Shown piece after piece: positions 1 to 9,458 of a stretch of DNA of 64,000 nt; position 1 is the first letter of the stretch; each line of letters starts with the position of its first letter. Source of the stretch: Clostridia bacterium (GTDB taxonomy: Bacteria > Bacillota > Clostridia > Christensenellales > UBA1242); NCBI GenBank assembly GCA_017409005.1, contig JAFQTP010000001.1:88218-152217 (forward strand), read 5' to 3'. The notes beneath the pieces are model-generated. The model saw nothing but the letters and a program-made list of their open reading frames with translations. It did no database searches and had not been told where the DNA came from. The position numbers and the translations under genes are program-made.

Positions 1-2689
1 GAATTGCAATTTCTCTTCTAGGATTATCAATAACCACTAATCTATGAGCCCCGGTTTCTGGCACTTGAACTTCAATAATGTCATACGAGTTTTTTGCATT
101 TTCTTTTAATTCAAGAATATTATCCTCAATATCTCTTTGTAGTCCTTGTAAATATTCAACAAAAGTTTTTGCCTTCTTTGCGTGTTTAACAACAATTCCT
201 TTGCTATTTAAAATTTTTTCAAGTTCACTTTTATTAACTAGTTTTTCAATGTCTCCCTTCTTAATTAACTTCTCGTAATCAACTTTGGAAATTCCCGGGA
301 ACATATCTTTACTAAAATATTTACTATAGTCAGTAGATTGTACAACCTCTATAAGTTCCTTTATTTGTGCAAGCAGTGATTCAAGATTCGAAACTTTTTC
401 AATAGTTTCTTGTAATCTTATTTTACTATCAGATAATTGATTATTTCTAACAGATTGTTGGTAAATAACTTTCGCATTATGTAATTCTTGTTCTGCGTTT
501 TGTAAATTTTCCCTATTAACAACTTGGGCATGTAATTTTGCCAATGTCCTAAATTGTGCAACAATAAACTGTCCTTTTGGTCCAAGAGCTTCAGACACTT
601 TATCTATTGAAATTTTCCCAGTGATAAAATTATTAAAAGTTTCATCATTGGCAATAATTTCTTTTAATGCATCCTCAAGTCCTTTTTTATCTAAACCAGC
701 AAATTTTTCTCTTAACTCTTTTAATTTCGCTGTTTCAGCTTCAGCAGCACTTTTTGCAGTGTCCCCAAATGCTTTTACTTCAAAAATTTCGCCAACCTTA
801 AGCATCAACTTTTCATAGACCGACTCAAACTTTGCTTCGAAAGCAGCAAAGTCAAAACTTCCATCTTTTTTTGTTTTACTAAAATCTTCTAAAGATTTAA
901 TAGCGGATAGAAGATAGGCATCAAAGTTTTTAAGCTTTCTAGAAGAAGGATCAAGGGTTGCTCTTTTTTCTTTTGTTAACTCTAAAGCTTTAATTCTTAA
1001 ATTTTCAATAAACATTGCTTTAGTGTTTTGTATAATACTAACATCCGTTGTAGAAATTTCATTTTGAATACTAACAATTCCTCTAGAAATGTCATAGATA
1101 TCTTTAGTTGAAACTTCAGTTTTTTCTCTTTCGCCAAATTGTTTAAATTTAACTTCGTTTGCAACCATAATTAAAGCCGCTGCTTTCTCTCGTTGCTCAA
1201 CCATTTGTAGTAGAGCACTATTAAACTCTAAAATTTCTTTTTCCTTAAGTTTATATGCAGCATAAGCTGTTGAGCCTGATAAAACTCTAGCCTCAGCCGC
1301 CGCTCTTTTTTGCATATTAGCAAGAACTTTAAAGTTATTAATTAACATATCAAGAACTTCATTAAAGTAATCATCATTTCCACGATTAATAAACTTGTTT
1401 ATAATTGAAGCCTTCTCAGCCTCGCGGATATCATTTCGAGTATCTAAATATTCTGTAATAATTGTTCTTCTACGTTTATTTAAATAGTCTCTGAAGTATG
1501 CTAATTTTGCAGCAATTTCAGCAGCTTCATATTCTCTAATAAATTCACCTTCAGCTTCCTTTCCTGCAGTAGTCATATAATTTTGTGTTTCTGTATTTAC
1601 ATAGTTATCACGTGCAGTCTGGTTTGCAATTTGCCTTCTAGAATATTCTTCTTTAAATGCAATTAAATTCATTGTTGCATTTAAAACTTCAGGTTCAACA
1701 CTAATAGCGTCAACAACAGCTTTATTTTTTGCCTGATCAATAAGTAGTGGCAACAGAGGTCCCCTCATGACAGCAAATTTATCATTTGTAGGTTCAACAC
1801 GAGTAATAACCCCACCAACCTTATCAATTCCAATAACAGAAACAATAAGATCAGCCAAAGCTCCCTGCCCTTTACTTCTTAAATCTTCTAAAATTCGTTC
1901 ATATTTAGACTCTTTAGTTAATGAAATCTCTTGTGTTCCATCTTTTTTTGTTTTAATTGTTATACACTCTAATGCACCACTTGCCATCACTGCATGCATT
2001 GCAAGAACAGGCACCGGCACGTTAACATACTCAGAATATTGTTGCAAGCCGGTTCCAAAAGCCTCAGCAATACCTTTCGAATCTAATTCATCAGTCAAGA
2101 ATTTAGTCAATGCCTCATTGCCTTTTGCCGCTTCTACTAATTTAGCATGGAAAGAATCGATATTTGTTCTGTCAACAGTTTTAATTTTACTTTCTACACT
2201 TAAAATTAAATCTTCTAATTTAATTTGTCCTTTTTTAATTTGGTCAGCATTCAAATATTTTCTAGCCCACTCAAATTCAGGTTTCAAATCATATTGTTTA
2301 ACACCATCAACAGTTGCAACCTCAACAAAGATTTCAGCCTCCATCTTATCTGTCATTTCTTCATCGTATATAGCGCCAAAATATCCTCGAACAACTTCTT
2401 CATATCTTACCAATGCTCTACTATGAGACGATAGTCTAAAAATATCTTCAAGTTTCACACCCTCAATTGAACCAGTTGCCAATGTTTCAATTTGAGCATC
2501 AGCTTCAGGAGTTTGAAGTGTTTCAGCACCACTAACAACAGCCTCAGCCATTGCTTCAGCGCTATGAATTTCTGGGTCACATAGTGGTTTTTTCAAAATC
2601 TCAGCCAAAACAGTTTTATTAATAGTTAACTGTGCTTTAGCTGTTCTCACAACCCCATGTGCATCTTTTATAACAACTTTTTTTGCCAT
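1..2689 (-). CDS. Large helical protein of unknown function, 3' end cut by window
   Basis: The minus-strand reading frame is open from an ATG at 2689 to the window edge, giving at least 896 codons; the C-terminus is missing. The start follows a good Shine-Dalgarno site (AAGGTGG, about eight bases upstream) and a promoter at 2721-2749. The protein starts MAKKVVIKDAHG, has no signal peptide or membrane helix in the visible part, and is rich in Ala, Glu, Lys and Gln with long stretches that look like coiled coil. I do not recognise a family. It lies head-to-tail downstream of the virB4-like gene, separated by a terminator, so it is a separate unit beside the secretion locus. It could be a secreted substrate, a structural component or unrelated; the sequence does not decide this. 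Confidence 0.85.
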   Translation of the reverse strand, partial: MAKKVVIKDAHGVVRTAKAQLTINKTVLAEILKKPLCDPEIHSAEAMAEAVVSGAETLQTPEADAQIETLATGSIEGVKLEDIFRLSSHSRALVRYEEVVRGYFGAIYDEEMTDKMEAEIFVEVATVDGVKQYDLKPEFEWARKYLNADQIKKGQIKLEDLILSVESKIKTVDRTNIDSFHAKLVEAAKGNEALTKFLTDELDSKGIAEAFGTGLQQYSEYVNVPVPVLAMHAVMASGALECITIKTKKDGTQEISLTKESKYERILEDLRSKGQGALADLIVSVIGIDKVGGVITRVEPTNDKFAVMRGPLLPLLIDQAKNKAVVDAISVEPEVLNATMNLIAFKEEYSRRQIANQTARDNYVNTETQNYMTTAGKEAEGEFIREYEAAEIAAKLAYFRDYLNKRRRTIITEYLDTRNDIREAEKASIINKFINRGNDDYFNEVLDMLINNFKVLANMQKRAAAEARVLSGSTAYAAYKLKEKEILEFNSALLQMVEQREKAAALIMVANEVKFKQFGEREKTEVSTKDIYDISRGIVSIQNEISTTDVSIIQNTKAMFIENLRIKALELTKEKRATLDPSSRKLKNFDAYLLSAIKSLEDFSKTKKDGSFDFAAFEAKFESVYEKLMLKVGEIFEVKAFGDTAKSAAEAETAKLKELREKFAGLDKKGLEDALKEIIANDETFNNFITGKISIDKVSEALGPKGQFIVAQFRTLAKLHAQVVNRENLQNAEQELHNAKVIYQQSVRNNQLSDSKIRLQETIEKVSNLESLLAQIKELIEVVQSTDYSKYFSKDMFPGISKVDYEKLIKKGDIEKLVNKSELEKILNSKGIVVKHAKKAKTFVEYLQGLQRDIEDNILELKENAKNSYDIIEVQVPETGAHRLVVIDNPRREIAI

Positions 2690-2720
2690 TTATAAATCCA
2701 CCTTTTTCATTATTGCTTTA

Positions 2721-2749
2721 ATTTTATCACATAAATGTTATATTTTCAA
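2721..2749 (-). promoter_or_regulatory. Promoter of the partial helical-protein gene
   Basis: Read on the minus strand, TTGAAA is followed after 17 bases by TAAAAT, about 30 bases before the ATG at 2689. Spacing and -10 match the vegetative sigma factor consensus. Confidence 0.55.
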
Positions 2750-2878
2750 TATAAAATTCCTAAAAATACGTTAAAATAGCGTAAAAATAGTCAAATTTTG
2801 CACATTTTAAGCATAAATATTCACTATTATATTTTTTGCAATTTATAATTACAAATTCGGTTTAATACATTAAAAAAC

Positions 2879-2910
2879 AAAAACGTATGCAATAATTTGC
2901 ACACGTTTTT
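2879..2910 (-). terminator. Rho-independent terminator after virB4-like gene
   Basis: A 14-bp stem with one G-T wobble and a four-base loop ends in a U-run on the minus strand, six bases past the virB4-like stop codon. Confidence 0.8.
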
Positions 2911-2915
2911 AATTA

Positions 2916-5573
2916 TTATGCTCTGTTTTGTTTTTGTTCAAAGATTGTTCTAACAACTGGAAGCGCTTCAATTTGAACACTTGTACGACGCATTGCACTA
3001 GTAATCATGAATGCTTGTCCACGTTTTGCAGTAACAATCTGATCACGTTCCTCATCGTTAATACCACCAGCATTTTTATACAGTTCAAGTAGGTCGGTCA
3101 TATCGTTAGGTGATAATGCAAAAATTAAAGAATATTGGCAGGCATTGATAATAGCTGTTGATTGTTGAGCAATTTCAGGCGAACCAACGAAGTCTTTAAT
3201 ATTTTGGGTAATAATGATTTGCATTCCGTAATATTTACGAATACGTTTAGCCATTTGCAGTAAGAAGTTTAACGCAACTGGGAATTTTTTATTAATGAAT
3301 ACGTGCGCTTCGTCTACACATACAATAACACGGCGGTGTTCTTCTTCTTTAAGTGTTGGATCGTTAAAGTATTTTAAGTTAAAATCACGGTTTTTAATAA
3401 TTTCGTTATTTAAATATTTAAATACAAGTAACATTTGCGCATTTGCAATTAAATCGTTATCGTTTGCAAGAAGAGTACGGAAGTTAAAACAGATAAAGTT
3501 TTCGTTTGTGGAAATTGATGTTGGACCATTCCAAAGGTTCGAGTTTCGGCCACCTGTAGCAAATTTTTCGATATATGTTTTAACTGTTTGTAGGTTACGA
3601 ACAACATATGGTTCTTTTTCGGTTTGAAGCCTTGAATTAACAAGTTTCATAAGGTCATCGAAGATTGGAAAATCTTCAGGTTTTAACTTAATAATTGCAG
3701 TTTCTGGACCAATGTTTTTCTCGCGATATAGGTCAACGATAATTGAGTTTAATGTTTCAAAAGCGTCGGTGTTAATACCTTGCAAAATAACTTTAAAGAA
3801 GTTTTCTAGGAATTGCAAGTGAGCATTAAACGTATCGTCTACTGCACCTTCCTCGGCTTCAAGCGATGGATAAATGTGGAATGGGTTAAAAATACCTAAT
3901 TGCGACGACGCAACGTCAATCATTTTTCCGTTTAAGTTATTACACAAAATTTCATACTCGTTTTCTGGGTCGAGAATAAATACACGAGTGTTGTCGGCAG
4001 CAAAGTTTGTAAGCAATGTTTTTGTTGCGAACGATTTACCACCACCAGATTTACCAATAATCATCATGTTTGAGTTAACACGCTCGTTGTTACGAGTAAA
4101 GAAGTTTACAAACACAGGATATTGGTTATAACCCAAATAGAAACCATTAACGTCTTTAAGTTCAGATGAAATAAATGGGAAACATGCACATAAACTTGAT
4201 GTGTGAATGCCACGTTCATATTCAGAAAGTGCATCCAATCTTGAAATGTTAGCACTAACAAATGCGTTAATTTGACGACCAAAGTTTTCAGCATATTTAA
4301 AGCCATATTGTTTTAAAACCGCTCTAACCTCTTTTTTAACGCCTTCTTCAGCGGTAATATGAATGTTTGTGTTATAAATGTTTTCGTTGTTTGTTTTTAG
4401 GCTTGCAAGCAGTTCACGTAAAGAATCGTAGTGGGTTTGAGCTTCAATTTTTTCTGACTCTCTAAATACCTTACCCATTCTAATTTCCATTTCCATTAAG
4501 GATTTATCTAGGGTTTTTTCCGCCTTAAACTTATCAACTGGTGTAATATTTACCACCACACGACAATTATCCAATTGAAAAATTGGGAATAACCACGCAT
4601 TTGCAACTTCTAACGGATAGTCGGTAATTGTGAAAGTACGATATGCACGATCATCAATGTTTGTTGTGTTAATTTTAAATTTAACTTTGTTTGGTGTTGC
4701 CCATTTAATTTTTTCTTCTGCGTTCATAATGGCAAGTTCACGTTGATCGAAGTTATCGTCAAATGTACTTTTTAAGAAAACTAAAAGTTCGTCACCAGTA
4801 ACAATATCGGTTGCAATTGGTGTTTGCGAACTTAAAAGTGTTGCAACAATACCATTAACAGTACTTTCAAGCAGTTCTCTATCGGTATCATAAATTACCA
4901 TATAGTAGAAATTCATTAAAACCTTATTATCGTTATTAAGCAAGTTAATTGCACGTAATCGTTCTTCAAAAACAGGGCTTCGTGCTTCTAACTCTGCACT
5001 ACCATAAAGCCCACGATCCGCCATATCCATAAGGGTGTTATATTTAGCATCTTCAAAGTTAACCAATTCGTCTAAAACTAGGGGCTTTTTAACCTTTACT
5101 ATGCTTAATTTTTGGTTTTTACCCAAACGAGAAAATGCCTGTGCAAATGTATTCAGAGTCATTTCTTGTTTTTCGTTATCCATCATACCAAATTCCATTG
5201 GATGTACTTGAATAACCATTCCATAATATTCACCAAAACTAATAAATTTATCGGTTGAAACACCCATAAATGGAATAATACGTCTAATGTCGTCATTTTT
5301 GTTTTTAGGGTCTTTAAAATATTCTTTTTTATACGCTAAAAACTTAAACATTAACACAATGGAATAGTATAGTTTAATACCATCAGAAACCGGCACAAAA
5401 AGCATGCACCAAAACGATGCAAAACTAAGGCCAATATACCATTTATATGGCAAGTTACTAATAAAAATTAAGATAGTAGAAATTACACCAAGAATCATTA
5501 AAATAACGTCTAATATTGAAACGCCACGATAGACCTCGGTTTTAACCTTACTCTTTCTAGGAATAAACTTCAT
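2916..5573 (-). CDS. VirB4-like type IV secretion ATPase with fused N-terminal membrane domain
   Basis: This 885-residue protein is a VirB4/TraE-class ATPase, the energising component of type IV secretion at the inner face of the membrane. Two predicted membrane helices lie near residues 18-70. The ATPase domain has Walker A GKSGGGKSF near residue 508 and Walker B VIVCVDEAH near residue 752. The N-terminal two-helix segment resembles the small PrgI/VirB3-type protein that is usually a separate gene, so this looks like a fusion; that part is inferred from layout. The start ATG has SD GAGGTG four bases upstream. The gene is transcribed in the same direction as the VirB6-like and VirB2-like genes but has its own promoter and terminator. 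Confidence 0.9.
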   Translation of the reverse strand: MKFIPRKSKVKTEVYRGVSILDVILMILGVISTILIFISNLPYKWYIGLSFASFWCMLFVPVSDGIKLYYSIVLMFKFLAYKKEYFKDPKNKNDDIRRIIPFMGVSTDKFISFGEYYGMVIQVHPMEFGMMDNEKQEMTLNTFAQAFSRLGKNQKLSIVKVKKPLVLDELVNFEDAKYNTLMDMADRGLYGSAELEARSPVFEERLRAINLLNNDNKVLMNFYYMVIYDTDRELLESTVNGIVATLLSSQTPIATDIVTGDELLVFLKSTFDDNFDQRELAIMNAEEKIKWATPNKVKFKINTTNIDDRAYRTFTITDYPLEVANAWLFPIFQLDNCRVVVNITPVDKFKAEKTLDKSLMEMEIRMGKVFRESEKIEAQTHYDSLRELLASLKTNNENIYNTNIHITAEEGVKKEVRAVLKQYGFKYAENFGRQINAFVSANISRLDALSEYERGIHTSSLCACFPFISSELKDVNGFYLGYNQYPVFVNFFTRNNERVNSNMMIIGKSGGGKSFATKTLLTNFAADNTRVFILDPENEYEILCNNLNGKMIDVASSQLGIFNPFHIYPSLEAEEGAVDDTFNAHLQFLENFFKVILQGINTDAFETLNSIIVDLYREKNIGPETAIIKLKPEDFPIFDDLMKLVNSRLQTEKEPYVVRNLQTVKTYIEKFATGGRNSNLWNGPTSISTNENFICFNFRTLLANDNDLIANAQMLLVFKYLNNEIIKNRDFNLKYFNDPTLKEEEHRRVIVCVDEAHVFINKKFPVALNFLLQMAKRIRKYYGMQIIITQNIKDFVGSPEIAQQSTAIINACQYSLIFALSPNDMTDLLELYKNAGGINDEERDQIVTAKRGQAFMITSAMRRTSVQIEALPVVRTIFEQKQNRA

Positions 5574-5636
5574 GTTTCACCTCTAAATTTTAGTTTAATT
5601 TACATAATAAATAAAATTTATGCTAAATTTTAACTC

Positions 5637-5652
5637 ATATACTATAGTATAT
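5637..5652. promoter_or_regulatory. Perfect 16-bp palindrome over the virB4-like promoter
   Basis: ATATACTATAGTATAT is a perfect inverted repeat. It covers the -10 and the expected start point of the virB4-like promoter, a good place for a repressor. Its AT-only arms make chance occurrence less unlikely than usual. Confidence 0.4.
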
Positions 5653-5673
5653 AATAAATAATAAATTAAACAA
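5646..5673 (-). promoter_or_regulatory. Promoter of virB4-like gene
   Basis: On the minus strand TTGTTT is followed by 16 bases and TATACT, giving a leader of about 65 bases before the ATG at 5573. The same -10 hexamer TATACT heads the divergent virD4-like gene. Confidence 0.45.
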
Positions 5674-5764
5674 AATAAAATAAAAAGGTTTTAATTAATT
5701 ATATCTAATTATTTTTTATGGTTGTTTTATCTATTTATTTTAACCCACTATACCTCTAAACAAC

Positions 5765-5795
5765 AAAAAAGAACTCGAATTTCGAGTTCTTTTTT
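5765..5795 (-). terminator. Terminator after VirB6-like gene
   Basis: A 13-bp stem (AAAAAAGAACTCG with its complement) and a five-base loop ends in a U-run immediately after the VirB6-like stop. Confidence 0.85.
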
Positions 5796-5796
5796 G

Positions 5797-8343
5797 TTAT
5801 TTTATTTCTTCCTTCATCTTTTCAAGCTCAGCTTTTGTAGACTCTTCAAGACGTTTAGCCATTTTCTCAACAAGCAGTTTAAATCCTTCACTTGTTTTAT
5901 CCATTGTTGGGTTCATGGCAGCAACAAGTTTTTCAGCCATATCGTTAACATTTTGTTCAGTTTTAACAGTTCCAGAAACATTAACAGCTATATCTCCTGA
6001 AACCACAGCATTTGCTTCGGTTCTAATACCTTCTATAGCACCTGCTAAATCCACTTTACTATCTCCATATGTTTGTGAACTTAGGTATTCTTGAATTGTA
6101 TTTCCAGATTTTCCATTTGCAGCCAATCCTTTCGCGGAGGTTAATCTATCTAGCAAGTCTTTTTGAACATCAGACTTAGATTCAATACCCTCAAGAGCCC
6201 TAATCATTGCTTCTAATTGTGATAAACTTTGCGTGCTTGTTAATCCACTAAAACCACTATCAAACCCTTTACCACTTAACGCATCTATAATTGCTTGAGA
6301 AGCATCATTAAGTTTTTTAGCTGCATTATCTAAAGCTTGGTTTCCAGCAGCATTTGTTCGCTCTTCTTTCCTTTGACCAGCACCACCATCGCCCATCAGT
6401 TCTCTAACATCAAACAATCCGCCCGTTACTGCACCACTCTTACCACCATTCCAAGCATCTCTAGCATACATTCCGGCCTCGATTTTTGCTTTGTTAATTT
6501 TTGAACCATGATTTCCGGTAATTAAACCATCAACAGCACCAACCGTACCTGCCGCAACAGTACCTGCAACTCTTTGAATAGCATGTCTTCCCTTATTTAC
6601 TGGGTCAACAAACACTTTTTTGTTCCATTGTCCCCATTTACTATTTCCAATAGCTTCTCCGGTTTCTTTTGCTTTTGCGCCTAGATAATCACCCATTGTT
6701 AACTCGCCACTTTCTAGACGTTTTTTCTTTGCTGTTTCTTTTTCATCTTTAGCAGCCATAGCTTTATCGTAGTCAGTTTCTTCACTAAATTTACCTTTAA
6801 TTGCACCACCGGTAATAGATCCAATACCTTTATTTGCAGCAGCACCTAATGTTCCTTTTGCATTTTGGAATAATTTGTTACCCATATTACCAAATGCAGC
6901 ACCCGCATTTGCATGTCCCATTTTTGTAAGCATTGCACCCACACCTTTACCGGCCATACCTGCAACGCCACCAATACCAATAGCGCCAATTTTTCCAACA
7001 GTTGAACCAACTTTTTGAGCCATACCTGCACCAGATGCTGCGGCATCATCGGCCCCTACCATTTCGGAAATCATTTTAGTTATATCTTTAATCATGAATA
7101 AGCCAGTTAATGTGAATAATATTGAAACAAAGCTATTAATTCCATTAAAATCGAAGCCTGCATCAAATGAACCACCAACTCCACCTAAAGGAGCAAATAA
7201 TTTAATACTATCAACAACTGGTAAAATAATAAATAACAAGTTTAATGCAACAATTGTTCCATATGCTGCAAGCACTTGACCAACAAATTTACGTCTCCAA
7301 GAAGTAAATGCATCTGATTTTAAAGGCATTAATGCAACTACTGGAGGTGAAATAACAAACAAGATAACCGCATTAAATAAACGCATTATCATACCAAACG
7401 ATACATTTAACATTGTCATGGCAGCAAGTAATGCAGCACCAATATATGTAATAAAGTTCATTTCCTTAATGTTGTAATACATATCTACAATACCATTGCT
7501 TTGGTAAAAATACTGACCAGGCATAACAATACTACCCTGTGCCTTGGCTAATCCATTTAAAAGGTTTACTGAACTTTCAGCTAAACCTGTTATGGTTCCA
7601 TTTAAAACGCCAGCAAGCAATGTTCCACCTTCCAAGGTGTTATCTTTAAACGCCATATCAATTAAATCAGCAACGGCTTCACGGTTTGTATCATTTACCT
7701 CACCAGTGAACCCAACCGAAGTTAAATAATTTGATCCAGCCGCCCAATTACCACCACTTCGAACTCTGTTGCAGTTTGATGCAGCAGAAACAAATATTGA
7801 TGAACCCAAAGTTGCCTGACCAGTAGAAAGATTTGTAGCCCTATCTATAGTTTTAAGTAAAGCGTTGCTAATTCCTACTCCACCAATACAGCAAACAGGA
7901 ACCAAGAAAAATAGCAATAAGCTTTTTAAAGCTGTGCCAAATATAGCCCCTTTACTATTTTTAGCCCCTTCACTTGAAAATTCTGATTGAATAATTTTAA
8001 TAATAGCAGCAACAATAACCATAACAACAGAAACTAATGTTAAAGTAACCAAAATTTGTATAACATCGTCATTAGTCATCAATGCTAGTAAAGGGTCAAC
8101 CCCCTCATACTTTGTTGAATTGCTTCCTTGAACAACCCAGTATGTATCCAATCCACTTAATTTTCTGAAAATTAATTGAATCATGTCAACAATTTCTAAA
8201 AGTGCTGTACCAACACTAAATAGTAAGTCGGCAAAAAGTAGGAAAATTAAATCAAAAACCCAGCCAATTAACCAAATTAAAAAGGTTGTTAGCCATTCAA
8301 TTAAGAAATCTAAAATTCCTAACGACATTGAAGCAAAATGCAT
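5797..8343 (-). CDS. VirB6/TrbL-like polytopic membrane protein of the type IV secretion system
   Basis: This 848-residue protein has at least six hydrophobic segments in its first 400 residues (for example near residues 10-45, 85-110, 125-150, 275-340 and 365-385). A Gly/Ala-rich stretch follows, then a charged, probably helical C-terminal tail. This architecture fits VirB6/TrbL/PrgH-type channel proteins. I chose the ATG at 8343 because GGGAGGAAAGG lies just upstream. A longer frame could start at a TTG at 8415, but the promoter at 8432-8460 would place that codon about at the transcript start. No lytic transglycosylase or peptidase domain is visible. Family assignment comes from topology and context, not from a diagnostic motif. 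Confidence 0.75.
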   Translation of the reverse strand: MHFASMSLGILDFLIEWLTTFLIWLIGWVFDLIFLLFADLLFSVGTALLEIVDMIQLIFRKLSGLDTYWVVQGSNSTKYEGVDPLLALMTNDDVIQILVTLTLVSVVMVIVAAIIKIIQSEFSSEGAKNSKGAIFGTALKSLLLFFLVPVCCIGGVGISNALLKTIDRATNLSTGQATLGSSIFVSAASNCNRVRSGGNWAAGSNYLTSVGFTGEVNDTNREAVADLIDMAFKDNTLEGGTLLAGVLNGTITGLAESSVNLLNGLAKAQGSIVMPGQYFYQSNGIVDMYYNIKEMNFITYIGAALLAAMTMLNVSFGMIMRLFNAVILFVISPPVVALMPLKSDAFTSWRRKFVGQVLAAYGTIVALNLLFIILPVVDSIKLFAPLGGVGGSFDAGFDFNGINSFVSILFTLTGLFMIKDITKMISEMVGADDAAASGAGMAQKVGSTVGKIGAIGIGGVAGMAGKGVGAMLTKMGHANAGAAFGNMGNKLFQNAKGTLGAAANKGIGSITGGAIKGKFSEETDYDKAMAAKDEKETAKKKRLESGELTMGDYLGAKAKETGEAIGNSKWGQWNKKVFVDPVNKGRHAIQRVAGTVAAGTVGAVDGLITGNHGSKINKAKIEAGMYARDAWNGGKSGAVTGGLFDVRELMGDGGAGQRKEERTNAAGNQALDNAAKKLNDASQAIIDALSGKGFDSGFSGLTSTQSLSQLEAMIRALEGIESKSDVQKDLLDRLTSAKGLAANGKSGNTIQEYLSSQTYGDSKVDLAGAIEGIRTEANAVVSGDIAVNVSGTVKTEQNVNDMAEKLVAAMNPTMDKTSEGFKLLVEKMAKRLEESTKAELEKMKEEIK

Positions 8344-8803
8344 AAATCCTTTCCTCCCAAATAGGTTTTGCTTTTGTTTTAAAGCATATTTGCTTGGCAT
8401 ATACGCTCGCACCAAGCAATTTTATAGTTCAATTTTACAACATAAATTGCCAAAAATCAATAAAATGATATAAATTGTTCAACAATTTTATATTTTATAT
8501 ATATAATTTGCAAATGCAGCAAATTTATTATATCAACTGCATTAAAGTAGAAAACTCAACTAGTTGCTTTATTTTCAAATTTTAAATTAACTAAGTTAAA
8601 CAAAATCCAACCCAACAAACAAACTCTAAAACAACAAAATTAAAACAACAATAACAACAACTTAGTACTCCAAAAATTACTAAAACATTTTAATCTTCAT
8701 AAATAGCAAAATATGCCTTAACAAAGGAATATATTTAAAACACATTTTAAGTTAAATATATTAAAAAAAGAACAAAAAAAGAGGCACCAATGTGCCTCTT
8801 TTT
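8344..8803. other. 460-base intergenic stretch between the VirB6-like and VirB2-like genes
   Basis: No gene is visible here. It contains the VirB6-like promoter, a second possible TG-extended TATAAT near 8530, and a 13-base inverted repeat (TTAACT-A-AGTTAA) at 8587-8599. It also has a run of about 65 bases without G on the plus strand (about 8598-8662), and at its far end the VirB2-like terminator. The strand asymmetry is unlike the other intergenic regions of the window. Confidence 0.6.
8432..8460 (-). promoter_or_regulatory. Promoter of VirB6-like gene
   Basis: Minus-strand TTGATT, 17 bases, TAAAAT. Transcription would begin near 8425, upstream of the ATG at 8343. Confidence 0.6.
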
Positions 8804-8805
8804 TT
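8774..8805 (-). terminator. Terminator after VirB2-like gene
   Basis: GAGGCAC pairs with GTGCCTC around a CAAT loop, flanked by A7 and T7. The hairpin overlaps the last two bases of the VirB2-like stop codon. Confidence 0.9.
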
Positions 8806-9214
8806 ATAGTTTCCATTTAATCGATGTTGTTCCAGCAGCAGCATCTTCAGGACCAAAACTCATAATCCATTGAGCAATTGCTTCAGCATTTGCTGTAAAT
8901 AGTTTTAATAAGATTAATAGTAAGATTGTTACAACCAAACCAATGATTGCATTAATCATACGTTTTTTAGCTTCTTCACGTTTATCTGAACTTTCAGCCT
9001 TACTAAAGTTTACACCAAGAATAATTGCATAAATAGAACCAGCAGTACCAATTAAAATTAAAATTGGAACAAGCATTGCATCTAAAATTTCAACAACTGG
9101 TTCAAAGACACTTCCATAAAATCCTTTAACATCGGTAATCTCTTCCCCTAGCATGCTAACGCCACTAATTAGGCCCATAACTCTTTGTGCAACTTGCAAT
9201 AAAAACATTTGCAT
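8804..9214 (-). CDS. VirB2-like small two-helix membrane protein (pilin-like)
   Basis: This 136-residue protein has two long hydrophobic helices (near residues 45-67 and 88-107). They are joined by a charged loop with the sequence NFSKAESSDKREEAKKR, the layout of VirB2/TrbC-type T4SS pilins and their Gram-positive counterparts. The ATG at 9214 has SD GGAGGG six bases upstream. It has its own promoter and strong terminator, fitting a component needed in higher amounts than the channel. It lies between the VirB6-like and VirD4-like genes. The N-terminus shows no obvious cleavable signal. The family call is by topology, loop and context. Confidence 0.75.
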   Translation of the reverse strand: MQMFLLQVAQRVMGLISGVSMLGEEITDVKGFYGSVFEPVVEILDAMLVPILILIGTAGSIYAIILGVNFSKAESSDKREEAKKRMINAIIGLVVTILLLILLKLFTANAEAIAQWIMSFGPEDAAAGTTSIKWKL

Positions 9215-9249
9215 AATTATCCCTCCACATTTTGTTACATCTTACGTTA

Positions 9250-9279
9250 ATGTTAGCATAATTAATTAAGTTTATCCAA
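9250..9279 (-). promoter_or_regulatory. Promoter of VirB2-like gene
   Basis: Minus-strand TTGGAT, 18 bases, TAACAT, with an extended TGC directly before the -10. Confidence 0.5.
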
Positions 9280-9346
9280 GCGTTTTAAACAAAATTTAAA
9301 AAAAATTATTAATAACATTTTTAGAGTTAAAATGTTTTAAAATTGT

Positions 9347-9375
9347 TTGTAAAAATTGAAATATATTTATATACT
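9347..9375 (+). promoter_or_regulatory. Promoter of virD4-like gene
   Basis: TTGTAA, 17 bases, TATACT. The leader would be about 75 bases. It diverges from the VirB2-like promoter about 70 bases away. Confidence 0.5.
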
Positions 9376-9458
9376 ATTATTGTATGTATGAAAATTTGTT
9401 TTGCATTTAACTTAAAACATGCAATCAAACTTTCAAATAAAAACACAAGGTGAAATTT

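Noticed and set aside
1767-2426. Plus-strand open frame of 219 codons
   Set aside because: It is the complement of the long minus-strand gene 1-2689, has no ribosome site and reads as low-complexity Ser/Leu sequence.
3295-3627. Plus-strand open frame of 110 codons inside the virB4-like gene
   Set aside because: Antisense shadow of the conserved ATPase domain, with no start signals.
8344-8415. 24-codon N-terminal extension of the VirB6-like protein
   Set aside because: The TTG start would lie at the predicted transcript start with no ribosome site, while GGGAGGAAAGG precedes ATG 8343.
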